Shown: one piece after another, positions 35,901 to 43,057 of the stretch
How the letters are laid out: each line of letters opens with the position of its first letter
How positions within the stretch are numbered: the first letter of the stretch is position 1
Assembly: GCA_019454125.1 (NCBI GenBank)
Contig: CP075365.1
Location: 248,001-312,000, forward strand
Reading direction: 5' to 3'
From: Fimbriimonadaceae bacterium
GTDB taxonomy: Bacteria > Armatimonadota > Fimbriimonadia > Fimbriimonadales > Fimbriimonadaceae
DNA: 64,000 bases
Made by a program: the position numbers and the translations under genes
The notes under the pieces: generated by a model
What the model saw: the letters and a program-made list of their open reading frames with translations, nothing else
Told to the model about the DNA's origin: nothing
Databases searched by the model: none

Positions 35901-36071
35901 CTCGCGGTAAGCCGGGCCCCAGTGGTCGCCCCGCTCGATCGGCGCCCAGGATTTGCCGTCGCCGAGCGCCACCCCCTCGCACGGTCGGGAGTCGGCGACG
36001 ATGCGGCCCCGCAGTTCCCGGTCGAAGAACTGGCGGGCGCGAGAATGCGTGATCGTGAAGTGCTTCAGCAT
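32958..36071 (-). CDS. Alpha-mannosidase, glycoside hydrolase family 38
   Basis: GH38 enzymes remove alpha-linked mannose with retention and need a divalent metal. The 1037-residue protein has the metal/active-site motif GHAHLDTAWLWPL (about 260), the catalytic nucleophile region DMWLPDVFGYSAALPQILTK (Asp about 370), and a long C-terminal beta-sandwich half ending in RFKPFEIVTLML. There is no signal peptide, so it is cytosolic and probably works on imported or internal mannosides. ATG 36071 is chosen because a TACAAT -10 (36087-36092) lies just upstream. GTG 36095 would precede that element. Confidence 0.93.
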   Translation of the reverse strand: MLKHFTITHSRARQFFDRELRGRIVADSRPCEGVALGDGKSWAPIERGDHWGPAYREAWYRVPVRIPKEWAGMDVALGYGDTDIWVGMEPSVPPRPRGKEVEGTVYRDGEALGGLDHAHRHCRLADRVAGGEKFELTVQTFAHNSETTVHGRENPRSPEPEEYRGFLLMVLDGEAIQLACDFAFGLGLVDALSEGAPEREIVLRALNDVCNGYDPERRRTWSQARRQLRHTFERLQAETAHRVTPLGHAHLDTAWLWPLSVTHLKMIHTTAVQLALCDRFPEHVFVHSQASQYEWLERDRPDLFKRVQRAMRKGQWEAVGSMWVEADCNLPGGESLVRQFLYGRRYFKARLGTETVDMWLPDVFGYSAALPQILTKFGIRAFLTQKLSWNQFNKIPHHTFWWQGIDGSRIWTHFPPADTYIGDCSPAQLAESVRKFKDAGRSDQSLYLYGFGDGGGGSTEFQIEFLRRAQEAPGMPALAQRSSARDFFTTAIAESEDLCTWSGELYFEMHRGTYTSQAANKRSNRECEFLLRDADLLSAFCPHGDRRGRAAELERAWKTVLLNQFHDIIPGSSVREVYEDSARDYDEVRAALQPLIESCVAAFGQSLDTAEMARPVAVFHNATVATQAELPWEEGAAPAALRSGDEKLPVQLVEDADGRRLIFRTPSDALGAVAVGDLVETPPHVFPRIKASARRIENDDWAVRFDNNGNIVSLQTLDDDPIEFIAPGKLANLFQVFDDQPLFWSAWDVDVFALETTTDLVRSEVFEVVERGPVRVAVELVKRFGGSTIRQRISLGPTPGIRFDTWVDWQEDNKMLKVAFPLNVNAARAKFEIQFGHVERPTHRNTSWDLAQFEVCAQKWADLSEGGYGAAILNQGKYGHDVLGNTLRLTLLRSPKAPDPVCDMGMHRFTYALFPHYDQVQHSDVVAASYAVNAPVHVVPLRPAQGAATTLPRFVSCDNRNVVVESVKLAEDSDDIVVRLYECHNTRGSAQVHCATPVRHAWLCDLNENREQELDVIDGVVEVRFKPFEIVTLMLAL

Positions 36072-36086
36072 GGCCCGGGCCCAGGG

Positions 36087-36092
36087 ATTGTA
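36087..36092 (-). promoter_or_regulatory. Putative -10 of the GH38 gene
   Basis: The minus strand reads GTGTACAAT, with TACAAT 15 nt before the ATG at 36071. This favours that ATG over the upstream GTG. Confidence 0.4.
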
Positions 36093-36112
36093 CACGGGCT
36101 AGGATTGCGCAA

Positions 36113-37075
36113 GTGGTGAGCGGAGAGAGGTTGGGGGCGGAGGCCGTGCTCGCGGCGCTCTACCTGCGGGGGGCTCCGCACAGCCAGCCGCGGGCCCGTC
36201 GGCGTTGGCCGCTCGTCCGGGCGGTGCTGCTCGGCGCGCCGGGGCCGCTCGGCTCCGTCGGCGCCTCCTTGCGGGGGGCGGGCCTCTTCGAGGAGGCGTG
36301 GTGCCTCGCGCAGTCCGGAGCGCTCGGCTGGGGCGTCGCCCAAGTCGAATCGCGGCGCTGCCTGACGGCCGCTTCGCTCGCATTCCCCTCCCGCTGGGAG
36401 TCGGTGCTCGGCGATGCCGCCCCGCCCTGCTTCTGGGTGCGCGGGGCCTGGCCCGCCGCCCCCTCCGTCAGCGTGGCGGGCTCGCGCACCCCTTCGCCGC
36501 GGTTGCGCGCCCTCTGCCGGGGGCTCGGCGCGGCGCTGTTGGCCGAGGGCCGGGCGCTCGTGAGCGGCGGGGCGGCCGGGGTCGACTCCCTTGTCGCGGG
36601 GGCCACCCTGCTCGCGGGGGGCGAGGGGCGCGTGGTGGAGATCCTGCCCTGCGGGCTCGACTCGGCCCCTGGGCGCGAGGGCGCGTGCCAGGTCTCCCTT
36701 TGCGCGCCTGGGGCGGGATTCAGCACGGGGCAGGCGATGGAGCGCAACCTGTTGCTCTACGCCGCCTCTTCCGTCTCGCTCGTGCTCGGGCCCCGGTTCC
36801 GGGCGGGGGGCTCTTGGGCGGGCGCGACGGAGTGCCTGCGGCGGCGCGCCTCTCGGCTCGCGGTGGGGGCGGGGGCAGGGGCCGACGGCCGCCGCGCGGC
36901 CCAGGCGCTCGTCGCCTTGGGGGCGGCGCCCTTCGCGTCCCTGGCCGACCTCCCCTCCCTGCTCGCCCTGCCGGATCCCCGGTGGGGGCTCTTCAGCGAC
37001 GCCGAGTTTGGGGTTTCGGAGCCGCGACGGCCTTATCGGGCGTATCGGCAGCCCCAGCAGGGCCGAGCGGCCTGA
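36113..37075 (+). CDS. Divergent DprA/Smf-type DNA-processing protein
   Basis: DprA loads RecA on incoming single-stranded DNA during natural transformation. The 320 residues include the Rossmann-like core: VSVAGSRTPSPRLRALCRGL (about 118-137), LVSGGAAGVDSLVAGATLL, EILPCGLD and FSTGQAMERNLLLYAASSV (about 203-221). The usual SGxAxGID is kept only as SGGAAGVD, and normally conserved charged residues are missing. The sequence is extremely GC- and Ala/Gly-rich. Two GTG starts (36113, 36116) are possible. The last 83 bp overlap the end of ruvC in antisense. It may be a rapidly evolving dprA or a related non-competence paralogue. Confidence 0.75.
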   Translation: MVSGERLGAEAVLAALYLRGAPHSQPRARRRWPLVRAVLLGAPGPLGSVGASLRGAGLFEEAWCLAQSGALGWGVAQVESRRCLTAASLAFPSRWESVLGDAAPPCFWVRGAWPAAPSVSVAGSRTPSPRLRALCRGLGAALLAEGRALVSGGAAGVDSLVAGATLLAGGEGRVVEILPCGLDSAPGREGACQVSLCAPGAGFSTGQAMERNLLLYAASSVSLVLGPRFRAGGSWAGATECLRRRASRLAVGAGAGADGRRAAQALVALGAAPFASLADLPSLLALPDPRWGLFSDAEFGVSEPRRPYRAYRQPQQGRAA

Positions 37076-37529
37076 GCGCCAGGCAGATCGCCACGGCGAG
37101 GGCATCGGCGACGTCGTCCGGCCGCGGGGGCTCGGCCAAGCCCAAGAGCCGCTGCACCATGAACTGCACCTGGGCCTTCTCCGCCCCCCCGTGCCCCACC
37201 ACGGCGAGCTTCACCTCCGGCGGCGTGATCTCCAAGCAGCCCAGTCCCGCGCGGGCACAGACCAGTTGGGCCACGCCCAGCGCCTTCGCCACGTCGAAGA
37301 CCGTGGTCTGGTTCTTCGCGAAGAAGAGCCGCTCGCAGGCGACGGCGTCGGGACGGTGCGCCTCCAGCACCTTGCAGAGCTGTTGCTCCAGCATCACAAG
37401 CCGCTCGGGAGTGGAGACGCGGGGGGTGGAGAGGAGGCCGTAGGCCACCGAGGTCAGGCGCGACCCGCTGCGTCGGACGAGCCCGAAGCCCATCCGCTCA
37501 AGACCGGGGTCCAGCCCAAGGACAAGCAC
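36993..37529 (-). CDS. ruvC: Crossover junction endodeoxyribonuclease RuvC
   Basis: RuvC resolves Holliday junctions after RuvAB branch migration. The 178 residues contain the four acidic catalytic positions: LGLDPGLERMG (Asp about 7), VACERLFFAKN (Glu about 66), and DDVADALAVAICLAL (Asp-Asp and Asp, about 139-142). The length is normal, with a Pro/Ala/basic tail (about 155-178) inside the overlap with the dprA-like gene. ruvA and ruvB are not adjacent. Confidence 0.95.
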   Translation of the reverse strand: MLVLGLDPGLERMGFGLVRRSGSRLTSVAYGLLSTPRVSTPERLVMLEQQLCKVLEAHRPDAVACERLFFAKNQTTVFDVAKALGVAQLVCARAGLGCLEITPPEVKLAVVGHGGAEKAQVQFMVQRLLGLAEPPRPDDVADALAVAICLALRPLGPAGAADTPDKAVAAPKPQTRRR

Positions 37530-37540
37530 CGCTCAGAAGC

Positions 37541-37813
37541 TTAGCCCGCGAGGAGCCCTTCGTCCACGACGCCGACGTACCAAGGGTCCCCGGTGTCGTC
37601 CGGGCCCTGGTGCCAGTCGTAAAGGTAGCCGTCGACGAGCGGCAACTGGGTCAGCCGGGCGTCGAGCCCGATCGTGGGGACCCAGACCTCCCGCAGCACC
37701 GGGTACCACTCGTTGGGCAAGGGCTGCCGCATAAAGCGGTAGTCGTCCGTGACATCCACCACCACCACTTTCGCCAGGTTGAAGGCGTGCAGGTTCCTAT
37801 CCATAAGGGCCAT
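37541..37813 (-). CDS. Conserved hypothetical small protein
   Basis: The 90-residue product (from ATG 37813, or ATG 37804 three codons later) reads RNLHAFNLAKVVVVDVTDDY and later WVPTIGLDARLTQLPLVDGY. It is soluble, beta-rich and aromatic-rich, and has no signal peptide. I do not recognise the family. It is just upstream of ruvC on the same strand (stop at 37541, ruvC start at 37529), so the two may share a transcript. Confidence 0.6.
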   Translation of the reverse strand: MALMDRNLHAFNLAKVVVVDVTDDYRFMRQPLPNEWYPVLREVWVPTIGLDARLTQLPLVDGYLYDWHQGPDDTGDPWYVGVVDEGLLAG

Positions 37814-37979
37814 GCTTCGGATCCGTCCGAGCTTTGGGACGGAACAACCCCGCAATTCGCCGCCCCCAGCGTGCTCAAGGCGCGAACGAATGGGCTAAAC
37901 TTGGCGTCAATAGAGGGCCGAGCGGTTGATTTCGGCCGCTGCTTCCCCCAGGCGCCCGCGCGACGCCGAGAGACCTGCG

Positions 37980-39233
37980 ATGAACGAGAACCAGCCGACG
38001 TCAAACCCGATTCCGCCCAGTGTCGTGAACCCTACAGGCCCGGCACCGTCGGCCGCCCCGCCTGCGGACGCAGCGAACGGCGCCCCCGGCGCCGAAGTGC
38101 CCCGCATCGGCGCCACGGGCCAGCCCAAGACCCTTGAAGACCTCCACATCGACGAGCTGCTGCACGTGGTGGTCGATCGCAACTGCTCGGACCTCCACAT
38201 TTCCGCCAACGTCGAGCCGGTCATCCGCGAGGACGGCGCCCTCAAGCGGCTGAACTATGAGAAGTTCTCCCCGCAACAGACCCAGCGCATGCTCTTCGAG
38301 ATCCTCTCGGACGAGCAGGTCACCCGCTTCGAGCAGAGCCTCGAGCTCGACTTCTCCTACCAGCTCCCGCGCCGCGCCCGCTTCCGCGTCAACCTTTACC
38401 GTGACCGGGGCGCCGTCGCCGCCGCCTTCCGCTTGATCAGTAGCCGCATCCCCACCACGCGCGACCTGAACTTGCCGCCCATCCTCGACCAGCTGACCGA
38501 GAAGCCCCGCGGCCTGATCCTGGTCACGGGTCCGACCGGTTCCGGCAAGTCGACCTCCCTGGCGGCGATGATCAACTACATCAACACCTCGAAGTCGGTC
38601 CACATCATCACGATCGAGGACCCAATCGAGTACCTCCACCCGCACAAGCTCTCCGTCATCAACCAGCGTGAACTTGGCAGCGACACAAGGAGCTTCTCCA
38701 ACGCGCTCCGAGCCTGCCTCCGCGAAGACCCCGACGTGCTCCTCGTCGGCGAGATGCGCGACACGGAGACGATCGCCCTTGCGATCACGGCCGCGGAAAC
38801 GGGCCACTTGGTCTTCGCCACGCTCCACACGAACAACGCGGCCGAATCTATCGACCGCATCATCGACGTCTTCCCCCCAGGACAGCAGGAGCAGATCCGC
38901 GTCCAGCTCTCGAACAACATCGTCGCGATCATCGCCCAGCAGCTACTGCCCCGCGCAAACGGCCCGGGCCGCATCCCTGCGAACGAGATCATGATCGCCT
39001 CGCCGGCCATTCGCAACCTCATCCGCGAAGGCAAGACGCACCAGATCCCTTCGATGATCCAGACCAGCGCCGCGATGGGCATGCTCAGCATGGACCAGTG
39101 CCTCCGCGACCTCTACATGAAGGGCATCATCACGATGGAAGAGGCGCTCACACGGTGCCAGAACGTCGACGAGTTGAAAAAGATGATCAACCTCGGCGGA
39201 CAGCAGGGCGGACCCCCGCAGCGCGGCCGCTAA
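37980..39233 (+). CDS. pilT: Type IV pilus retraction ATPase PilT
   Basis: PilT depolymerises pili for twitching and DNA uptake. The ATG at 37980 gives 417 residues. A Pro/Ala-rich, unstructured head of about 45 residues is unusual for PilT, whose normal start would be near LEDLHIDELLHVVVDRNCSD. The core has Walker A GPTGSGKSTSLAAM (about 183), the Asp box ITIEDPIEYLH, Walker B DPDVLLVGEMRD, His box ATLHTNNAAESIDR, and the PilT-specific AIRNLIREGKTHQ. The gene is unlinked to pilB and pilC. Confidence 0.96.
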   Translation: MNENQPTSNPIPPSVVNPTGPAPSAAPPADAANGAPGAEVPRIGATGQPKTLEDLHIDELLHVVVDRNCSDLHISANVEPVIREDGALKRLNYEKFSPQQTQRMLFEILSDEQVTRFEQSLELDFSYQLPRRARFRVNLYRDRGAVAAAFRLISSRIPTTRDLNLPPILDQLTEKPRGLILVTGPTGSGKSTSLAAMINYINTSKSVHIITIEDPIEYLHPHKLSVINQRELGSDTRSFSNALRACLREDPDVLLVGEMRDTETIALAITAAETGHLVFATLHTNNAAESIDRIIDVFPPGQQEQIRVQLSNNIVAIIAQQLLPRANGPGRIPANEIMIASPAIRNLIREGKTHQIPSMIQTSAAMGMLSMDQCLRDLYMKGIITMEEALTRCQNVDELKKMINLGGQQGGPPQRGR

Positions 39234-39255
39234 GCGCACCGCCGCCACGAAAGAA

Positions 39256-39298
39256 GGCCGAGCCGCAATAAAGGCGACTCGGCCGGCTCCCTTTTCTC
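39256..39298 (+). terminator. Intrinsic terminator after pilT
   Basis: A 7-bp stem GGCCGAG/CTCGGCC (39256-39262, 39278-39284) is followed by CCCTTTTCTCT, 23 bases past the pilT stop. It also separates pilT from the convergent YtxH-like gene. Confidence 0.7.
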
Positions 39299-39319
39299 TG
39301 CCGCCCCGAAGGGCAACGC

Positions 39320-39658
39320 TTAGCTTGCCGAAATCTCGCGCCCGTCGGCGGCCTTGCGAGCGAGTTGCTCCGCTCGCGTTTCGACCGTGCTGACGGCGCC
39401 CTTGACGTGTTCGCGCGTCATGTCGATCTTATCCTTGGCCCGTTCGGCGACCTGGTCGACCACCGCTTGGCCCTTGGAGGCGATCTCCCGGACCCGGTCG
39501 GCCCCGCGCTCCGTCATCTCTTGGGCACGGTCCACGGCTTGCTCGAATTCCTGCCGGCGGTAAGTCGCGTACATCATCGTGGCAGCGACGCCGACAGCGG
39601 CCCCGAATAAAAACGTCATGAGGTCGAATCCCCTTTCGTGTCGGTCGTACATGTCCAT
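39320..39658 (-). CDS. YtxH-like membrane-anchored coiled-coil protein
   Basis: ATG 39658 (with AAGGAAG upstream) gives 112 residues. One transmembrane helix (LMTFLFGAAVGVAATMMYAT, about 13-32) is followed by a long amphipathic helix with 11-mer-like repeats (RAQEMTERGADRVREIASKG), rich in Lys/Glu/Asp/Arg and Ala. The architecture is that of YtxH/gas-vesicle-like and LEA-like stress proteins. A role in desiccation or general stress is plausible but only inferred. The upstream neighbour at 39752 is on the same strand. Confidence 0.75.
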   Translation of the reverse strand: MDMYDRHERGFDLMTFLFGAAVGVAATMMYATYRRQEFEQAVDRAQEMTERGADRVREIASKGQAVVDQVAERAKDKIDMTREHVKGAVSTVETRAEQLARKAADGREISAS

Positions 39659-39751
39659 CACTTCCTTTCTACGCCGGAGACCATAGGGGCGGCATAAGAA
39701 ATCGTCGGCCCTTCGCAAAGAATGCCGCACGGAAGCGGGCCTAGACCGGCT

Positions 39752-40897
39752 TCAATACCGGAAGATCGCGGCCGCCTCGCGCTCGCCCGGCACCTGATCG
39801 CCCTCGGCCACGACAACGAGGCCGTTCGTCCGCAAGGTCTGGCGGACGGCGACCTCCACGAGGTCTTCGCTGGCCTTGCCACCTTCGCGGGCGAGGTTCT
39901 CCCCTTCGTCGTACTCGCCCCAGACCGCGACCGTTGGCGAGACGACCAGTGTCTCCACCCGGCCCTCCGAGGCGGCCCGCAGAATCTCCACTACGTCCGA
40001 AGAGGCGATGCCGTGGGCTTGGGCGGTACCGAAGCGCTCACCCAGTTCTGCAAACTCCAGCTGCCAGATAGGCTCCATGATCTCGAGCGCCTTCTCGCGC
40101 AAGGTCTCATCCGGCACATGCTCCGGATTGCCCGGTATGGCGTGGGGGACGACGTTCTTGCGCTTGGTGGCGTGCATGAAATCCGGCCAAGTCGAATCGG
40201 CCCCCGCGACGATCAGAGGGGTCTCGTCGCCGATCACCCGGGTCACGCCTTCGTCGAGCTGTCGCATGAAGAAGGCGGTGTTCTCGCGCAACTCGGGCTC
40301 CTGGTCCGGGCCGTGGCCGTGGGCCTGGGTGACCTGCGTTTGAGCCGACGTGCCTCCACCGTGCCGCCACAGGCCGCGGTCGATGTGGTGGTCCTTGCTC
40401 CCGATGGCCGCGCTGTACCGCGTCGCCACGTCGTCGGGCAGTTTCACGCGCTCGACCGAGTGACGCCGACACTCCAACAGCCGCACGTCGTTCAGGCTGA
40501 CCGCGAGAACGTGGAACGGGCGGCTCGCCAGGATCGGCAGCAGCGGCTTCAGCTGGAACCGGTCGTTCACGACCATGAGCTCCTCCGTCTGCAATGGCAG
40601 GCGGTACGCGCGGAAGAACCCCTCGGCGATGAAGACCGCGAGCGCATCGCTCGAATAGAGCCAGAAGGTGGGCTCCTCCAGGAGCTCGCGGGCGGGTTGC
40701 AGGAGGTCTCGGGCCAAGGTCGGGCGCATCGGCCGTTCGGTCAACTGCTCCTCTGCGTGGCTCAGAAGGTTCTTCAGCCGTGTCGGGTCACCCTGAGTCT
40801 CGCGGCCGGACCGGTGCGTCGGCAGGTAGATCGAGATGCAAGGCGGGTTTGCCGCTTCGGCGAGCGCTTGATAGTCCTCAAAGTTCAGTCGGTCCAT
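39752..40897 (-). CDS. baeRF-type (bacterial archaeo-eukaryotic release factor-like) protein
   Basis: The 381-residue protein starts MDRLNFEDYQALAEAANPPC with the SIYLPTHRSG strand. It has the layout described for bacterial eRF1-like proteins (baeRF family 3 type): an N-terminal sensor domain, a middle RNase H-like domain (FFMRQLDEGVTRVIGDETPL, about 205) and a C-terminal L7Ae/eL30-like part (LRTNGLVVVAEGDQVPGERE). A His/Gly-rich loop (HIDRGLWRHGGGTSAQTQ) replaces the catalytic GGQ region. Such proteins are proposed to act on stalled ribosomes, although this is not proven. It is followed by the YtxH-like gene. Confidence 0.8.
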   Translation of the reverse strand: MDRLNFEDYQALAEAANPPCISIYLPTHRSGRETQGDPTRLKNLLSHAEEQLTERPMRPTLARDLLQPARELLEEPTFWLYSSDALAVFIAEGFFRAYRLPLQTEELMVVNDRFQLKPLLPILASRPFHVLAVSLNDVRLLECRRHSVERVKLPDDVATRYSAAIGSKDHHIDRGLWRHGGGTSAQTQVTQAHGHGPDQEPELRENTAFFMRQLDEGVTRVIGDETPLIVAGADSTWPDFMHATKRKNVVPHAIPGNPEHVPDETLREKALEIMEPIWQLEFAELGERFGTAQAHGIASSDVVEILRAASEGRVETLVVSPTVAVWGEYDEGENLAREGGKASEDLVEVAVRQTLRTNGLVVVAEGDQVPGEREAAAIFRY

Positions 40898-41009
40898 GAT
40901 GGTTCCTTAGCTCAGATAAACGTCGTGGACGCCAAAGCGCAAAGGGCGCGGCTCGGCACGAATCGAGCCCGGCCCGTCCCCATTGGGCCAGACCGGGCGA
41001 ACCGCTGTC

Positions 41010-41807
41010 CTAGGCGCCTTTTCGGCGACGCCCAAGGAGACCGACGGCGGCGGCGAGCGTGAGGAGCGTCGCCGGCTCTGGAACCGGGTCCCCAAAGCTG
41101 CCGTCGCGCCAACCGACGACCTTGGTGTCCCCAATGTACGTCGCCTTGGCCGTATCCAGGTCCAGTGAGTAGAGCCCGCCATTGACGTCGAGCCCATAGA
41201 AGGCCGAGCCGCTCCAAGCAACGCCGTCGATGTCCGCCTTCGCGCCCGAGAGCGCGCCGATCTCGGTGGCGTTGCCCGAGGTCGAGGTCTTGAACACTTT
41301 CTGGCCGCCGCTGGTGGAGTCGAGCGTGTAGTAGCTCGTCCCGTTATAGCCAAAGGCCATCGCGCGCCCGATCGAGGAGTCAGGCTTCAGCTTCTTGATC
41401 GGCCCCTTCGCGGGCGGGCTGATCACAAAGCCGGTCTCGGCCTCGTCGGTGGCCGCGACGAGCGCGTCGCCTTCCGCCGGGTCGTTCCCGAAATCCAAAT
41501 CCGGCGTGCCGGTGCCGCCGCCGAGCGTGTAAAGGACGTCGCTGAGCTGGCCCGTCTGCAGGTTCAGGACGCTCTTGAGCTCCCCGGCTCCGTTCGTGAC
41601 GTAGACGGTCCCCGCATAGGGCGAGCCGTCTCCCGCCCAGATGTGCAGGCCGAAGGCCTCTTCCGAAAGGGTGGCGAGCTTGGTCGCGGCCGCGTTGGAC
41701 ACGTCGATGGAGTACAGGCCACGGTCTTGGGCGACCGCGTAGAGGGTCTGCGCCTGGGAGATGCCGCCCAGAGCGAGTACGACGAGGCTTGTTTTGGTTT
41801 TATGCAT
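41010..41807 (-). CDS. PEP-CTERM secreted protein
   Basis: The 265 residues begin with a signal peptide (MHKTKTSLVVLALGGISQAQ). They end with a PEP-CTERM sorting signal: VPEPATLL, a hydrophobic helix and the basic tail GRRRKGA. Between these lies a repeated beta-strand pattern (DRGLYSIDVSNAAATKLATL, then GVAWSGSAFYGLDVNGGLYS) like a small beta-propeller (DUF4394-like). The protein is exported, processed by an exosortase (not in this window), and probably released into the matrix or anchored at the surface. The ligand is unknown. Confidence 0.85.
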   Translation of the reverse strand: MHKTKTSLVVLALGGISQAQTLYAVAQDRGLYSIDVSNAAATKLATLSEEAFGLHIWAGDGSPYAGTVYVTNGAGELKSVLNLQTGQLSDVLYTLGGGTGTPDLDFGNDPAEGDALVAATDEAETGFVISPPAKGPIKKLKPDSSIGRAMAFGYNGTSYYTLDSTSGGQKVFKTSTSGNATEIGALSGAKADIDGVAWSGSAFYGLDVNGGLYSLDLDTAKATYIGDTKVVGWRDGSFGDPVPEPATLLTLAAAVGLLGRRRKGA

Positions 41808-41945
41808 GATTTCCTCCCGACATGGGTGGGGACCTGCTCAAAGACAGTTGCGCGCGGCGCCTGTCTTTGTGACGTTTCTTGCCATGGGGTTCGCGCCCGG
41901 CCCCGAAATCCGCGGTGGCGGTCCGCGACACGACCGGCGCACGAA

Positions 41946-41990
41946 CCCGACGACACCCCCTCAAACGCGCTTTGCGGGGGTGTCGTCGGG
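41946..41990. terminator. 15-bp perfect stem between two PEP-CTERM genes
   Basis: Arms CCCGACGACACCCCC (41946-41960) and GGGGGTGTCGTCGGG (41976-41990) pair perfectly. CAAA/TTTG inside the loop extends the stem. It lies 22 bases past the stop of the protease gene and probably ends that transcript, though no T-tract follows. Confidence 0.6.
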
Positions 41991-42011
41991 AGCGATGCGG
42001 GGGTCAGAGGC

Positions 42012-42932
42012 TTAGTCGCGCTTGCGTCGGAGCCGCAGGACGGGCCCGGCCAGGAGCGCGGCGACGGCGAGCATGGTGCCCGGTTCCGGGACGACCTTGG
42101 TATCGACCCAAGCCTGGTTGTCGCGAAGCGCCGTGAAGAAGGGCACCGCTCCATAGACGGACGAGTCTGCGCTCTCCGCGACTCCCGCGATGTGCCACTC
42201 CTTGCCGACCTTGATGAAGAAGCCTCCCCCGCTGTCACCCGAAGCCGTGCAGCCTTCGAGCGTTGTCGGTGCCGCGACCGACTCGTTCGCGCCCAGTGGG
42301 GAGAACTTCTTCATGGTGTTGTTGGCCTCTTCGCCGTTGTCGAAGTCCACCATGAAAGTGTTCTGGATGATCTTTTCGTTGTTCGTCGGGTTAACGAGGT
42401 CGATGGCGTCGATCGCGTTGGTGGCCGCCCGTCGCTTGTCGTCTTTGTCGTCCTTGCCCGTCTTGCCGTCGCCGTAATAGCCAAAGCCGGCGAAGGCGGC
42501 CTCCGCTGCGTAAAGGGTCTTCGTGTCCCACTTGCCGCCATAGAACTTAGCCGGGTCGGTGCCGGCGACCTTGTCCTTCAGCTTCAGGACAGCGACGTCG
42601 TTGCCCTTGCCCTTCGATTCGCCCTCCTTCCAAGGGTTCTTGTCGTTCAGGCAGATCTCTTCGACTTCGTAGTCCTTGCCGTTCAGCGAAAACGTCAGGT
42701 CTCGCGCCTTGAGGCCGTCCACTACGTGGGCGGCGGTGAGCACGTACTGCTCGGCGACGAGGGTGCCGCTGCCCCAGCCGCCTTTGTCAGAGACCTTGCC
42801 GACGAACTTGAACTCGTCGCCGAACTTGATGTAGTCGGCGTCGGGCTTCGTGTCCAGCCGGATGATGGCGAAGCTGGCGGTGGTTGCGGTGACGAGAGCC
42901 GCGAGGGCGATGTTTCGAATCGTGCTGTTCAT
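42012..42932 (-). CDS. Trypsin-like serine protease with PEP-CTERM signal
   Basis: The 306-residue protein has an N-terminal signal (IRNIALAALVTATTASFA) and an S1-type catalytic triad: His in VLTAAHVVDGL (about 69), Asp in GNDVAVLKLKDKV (about 113) and Ser in GCTASGDSGGGFFIKVGK (about 234). It ends in [20 protein letters not shown] plus RKRD, the PEP-CTERM signal. It should be exported, folded outside the inner membrane and handled by an exosortase, so a surface or matrix protease is likely. The divergent regulator at 43058 starts 125 bp away, and both promoters are in that gap. Confidence 0.9.
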   Translation of the reverse strand: MNSTIRNIALAALVTATTASFAIIRLDTKPDADYIKFGDEFKFVGKVSDKGGWGSGTLVAEQYVLTAAHVVDGLKARDLTFSLNGKDYEVEEICLNDKNPWKEGESKGKGNDVAVLKLKDKVAGTDPAKFYGGKWDTKTLYAAEAAFAGFGYYGDGKTGKDDKDDKRRAATNAIDAIDLVNPTNNEKIIQNTFMVDFDNGEEANNTMKKFSPLGANESVAAPTTLEGCTASGDSGGGFFIKVGKEWHIAGVAESADSSVYGAVPFFTALRDNQAWVDTKVVPEPGTMLAVAALLAGPVLRLRRKRD

Positions 42933-43030
42933 GGTCCTTTTCCTTGTTCCCCGCCTTGCCCGGCGGGCATGCCGCAGTTATAGGGCAGGGCGGGGCAACC
43001 GACGGCGGTTCTGCGGAAAGTGGAACGGCG

Positions 43031-43036
43031 TATGCT
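43031..43036 (+). promoter_or_regulatory. Putative -10 of the double-HTH regulator gene
   Basis: TATGCT lies 21 nt before ATG 43058, leaving room for the GGGAGAGAGG ribosome-binding site. This is a conventional leadered layout. Confidence 0.4.
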
Positions 43037-43057
43037 AAAAACCAGGGAGAGAGGCTG

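Noticed and set aside
33543-36119. An 858-codon plus-strand open frame opposite the GH38 gene
   Set aside because: The minus strand encodes a full GH38 enzyme with catalytic motifs. The plus frame has no family features.
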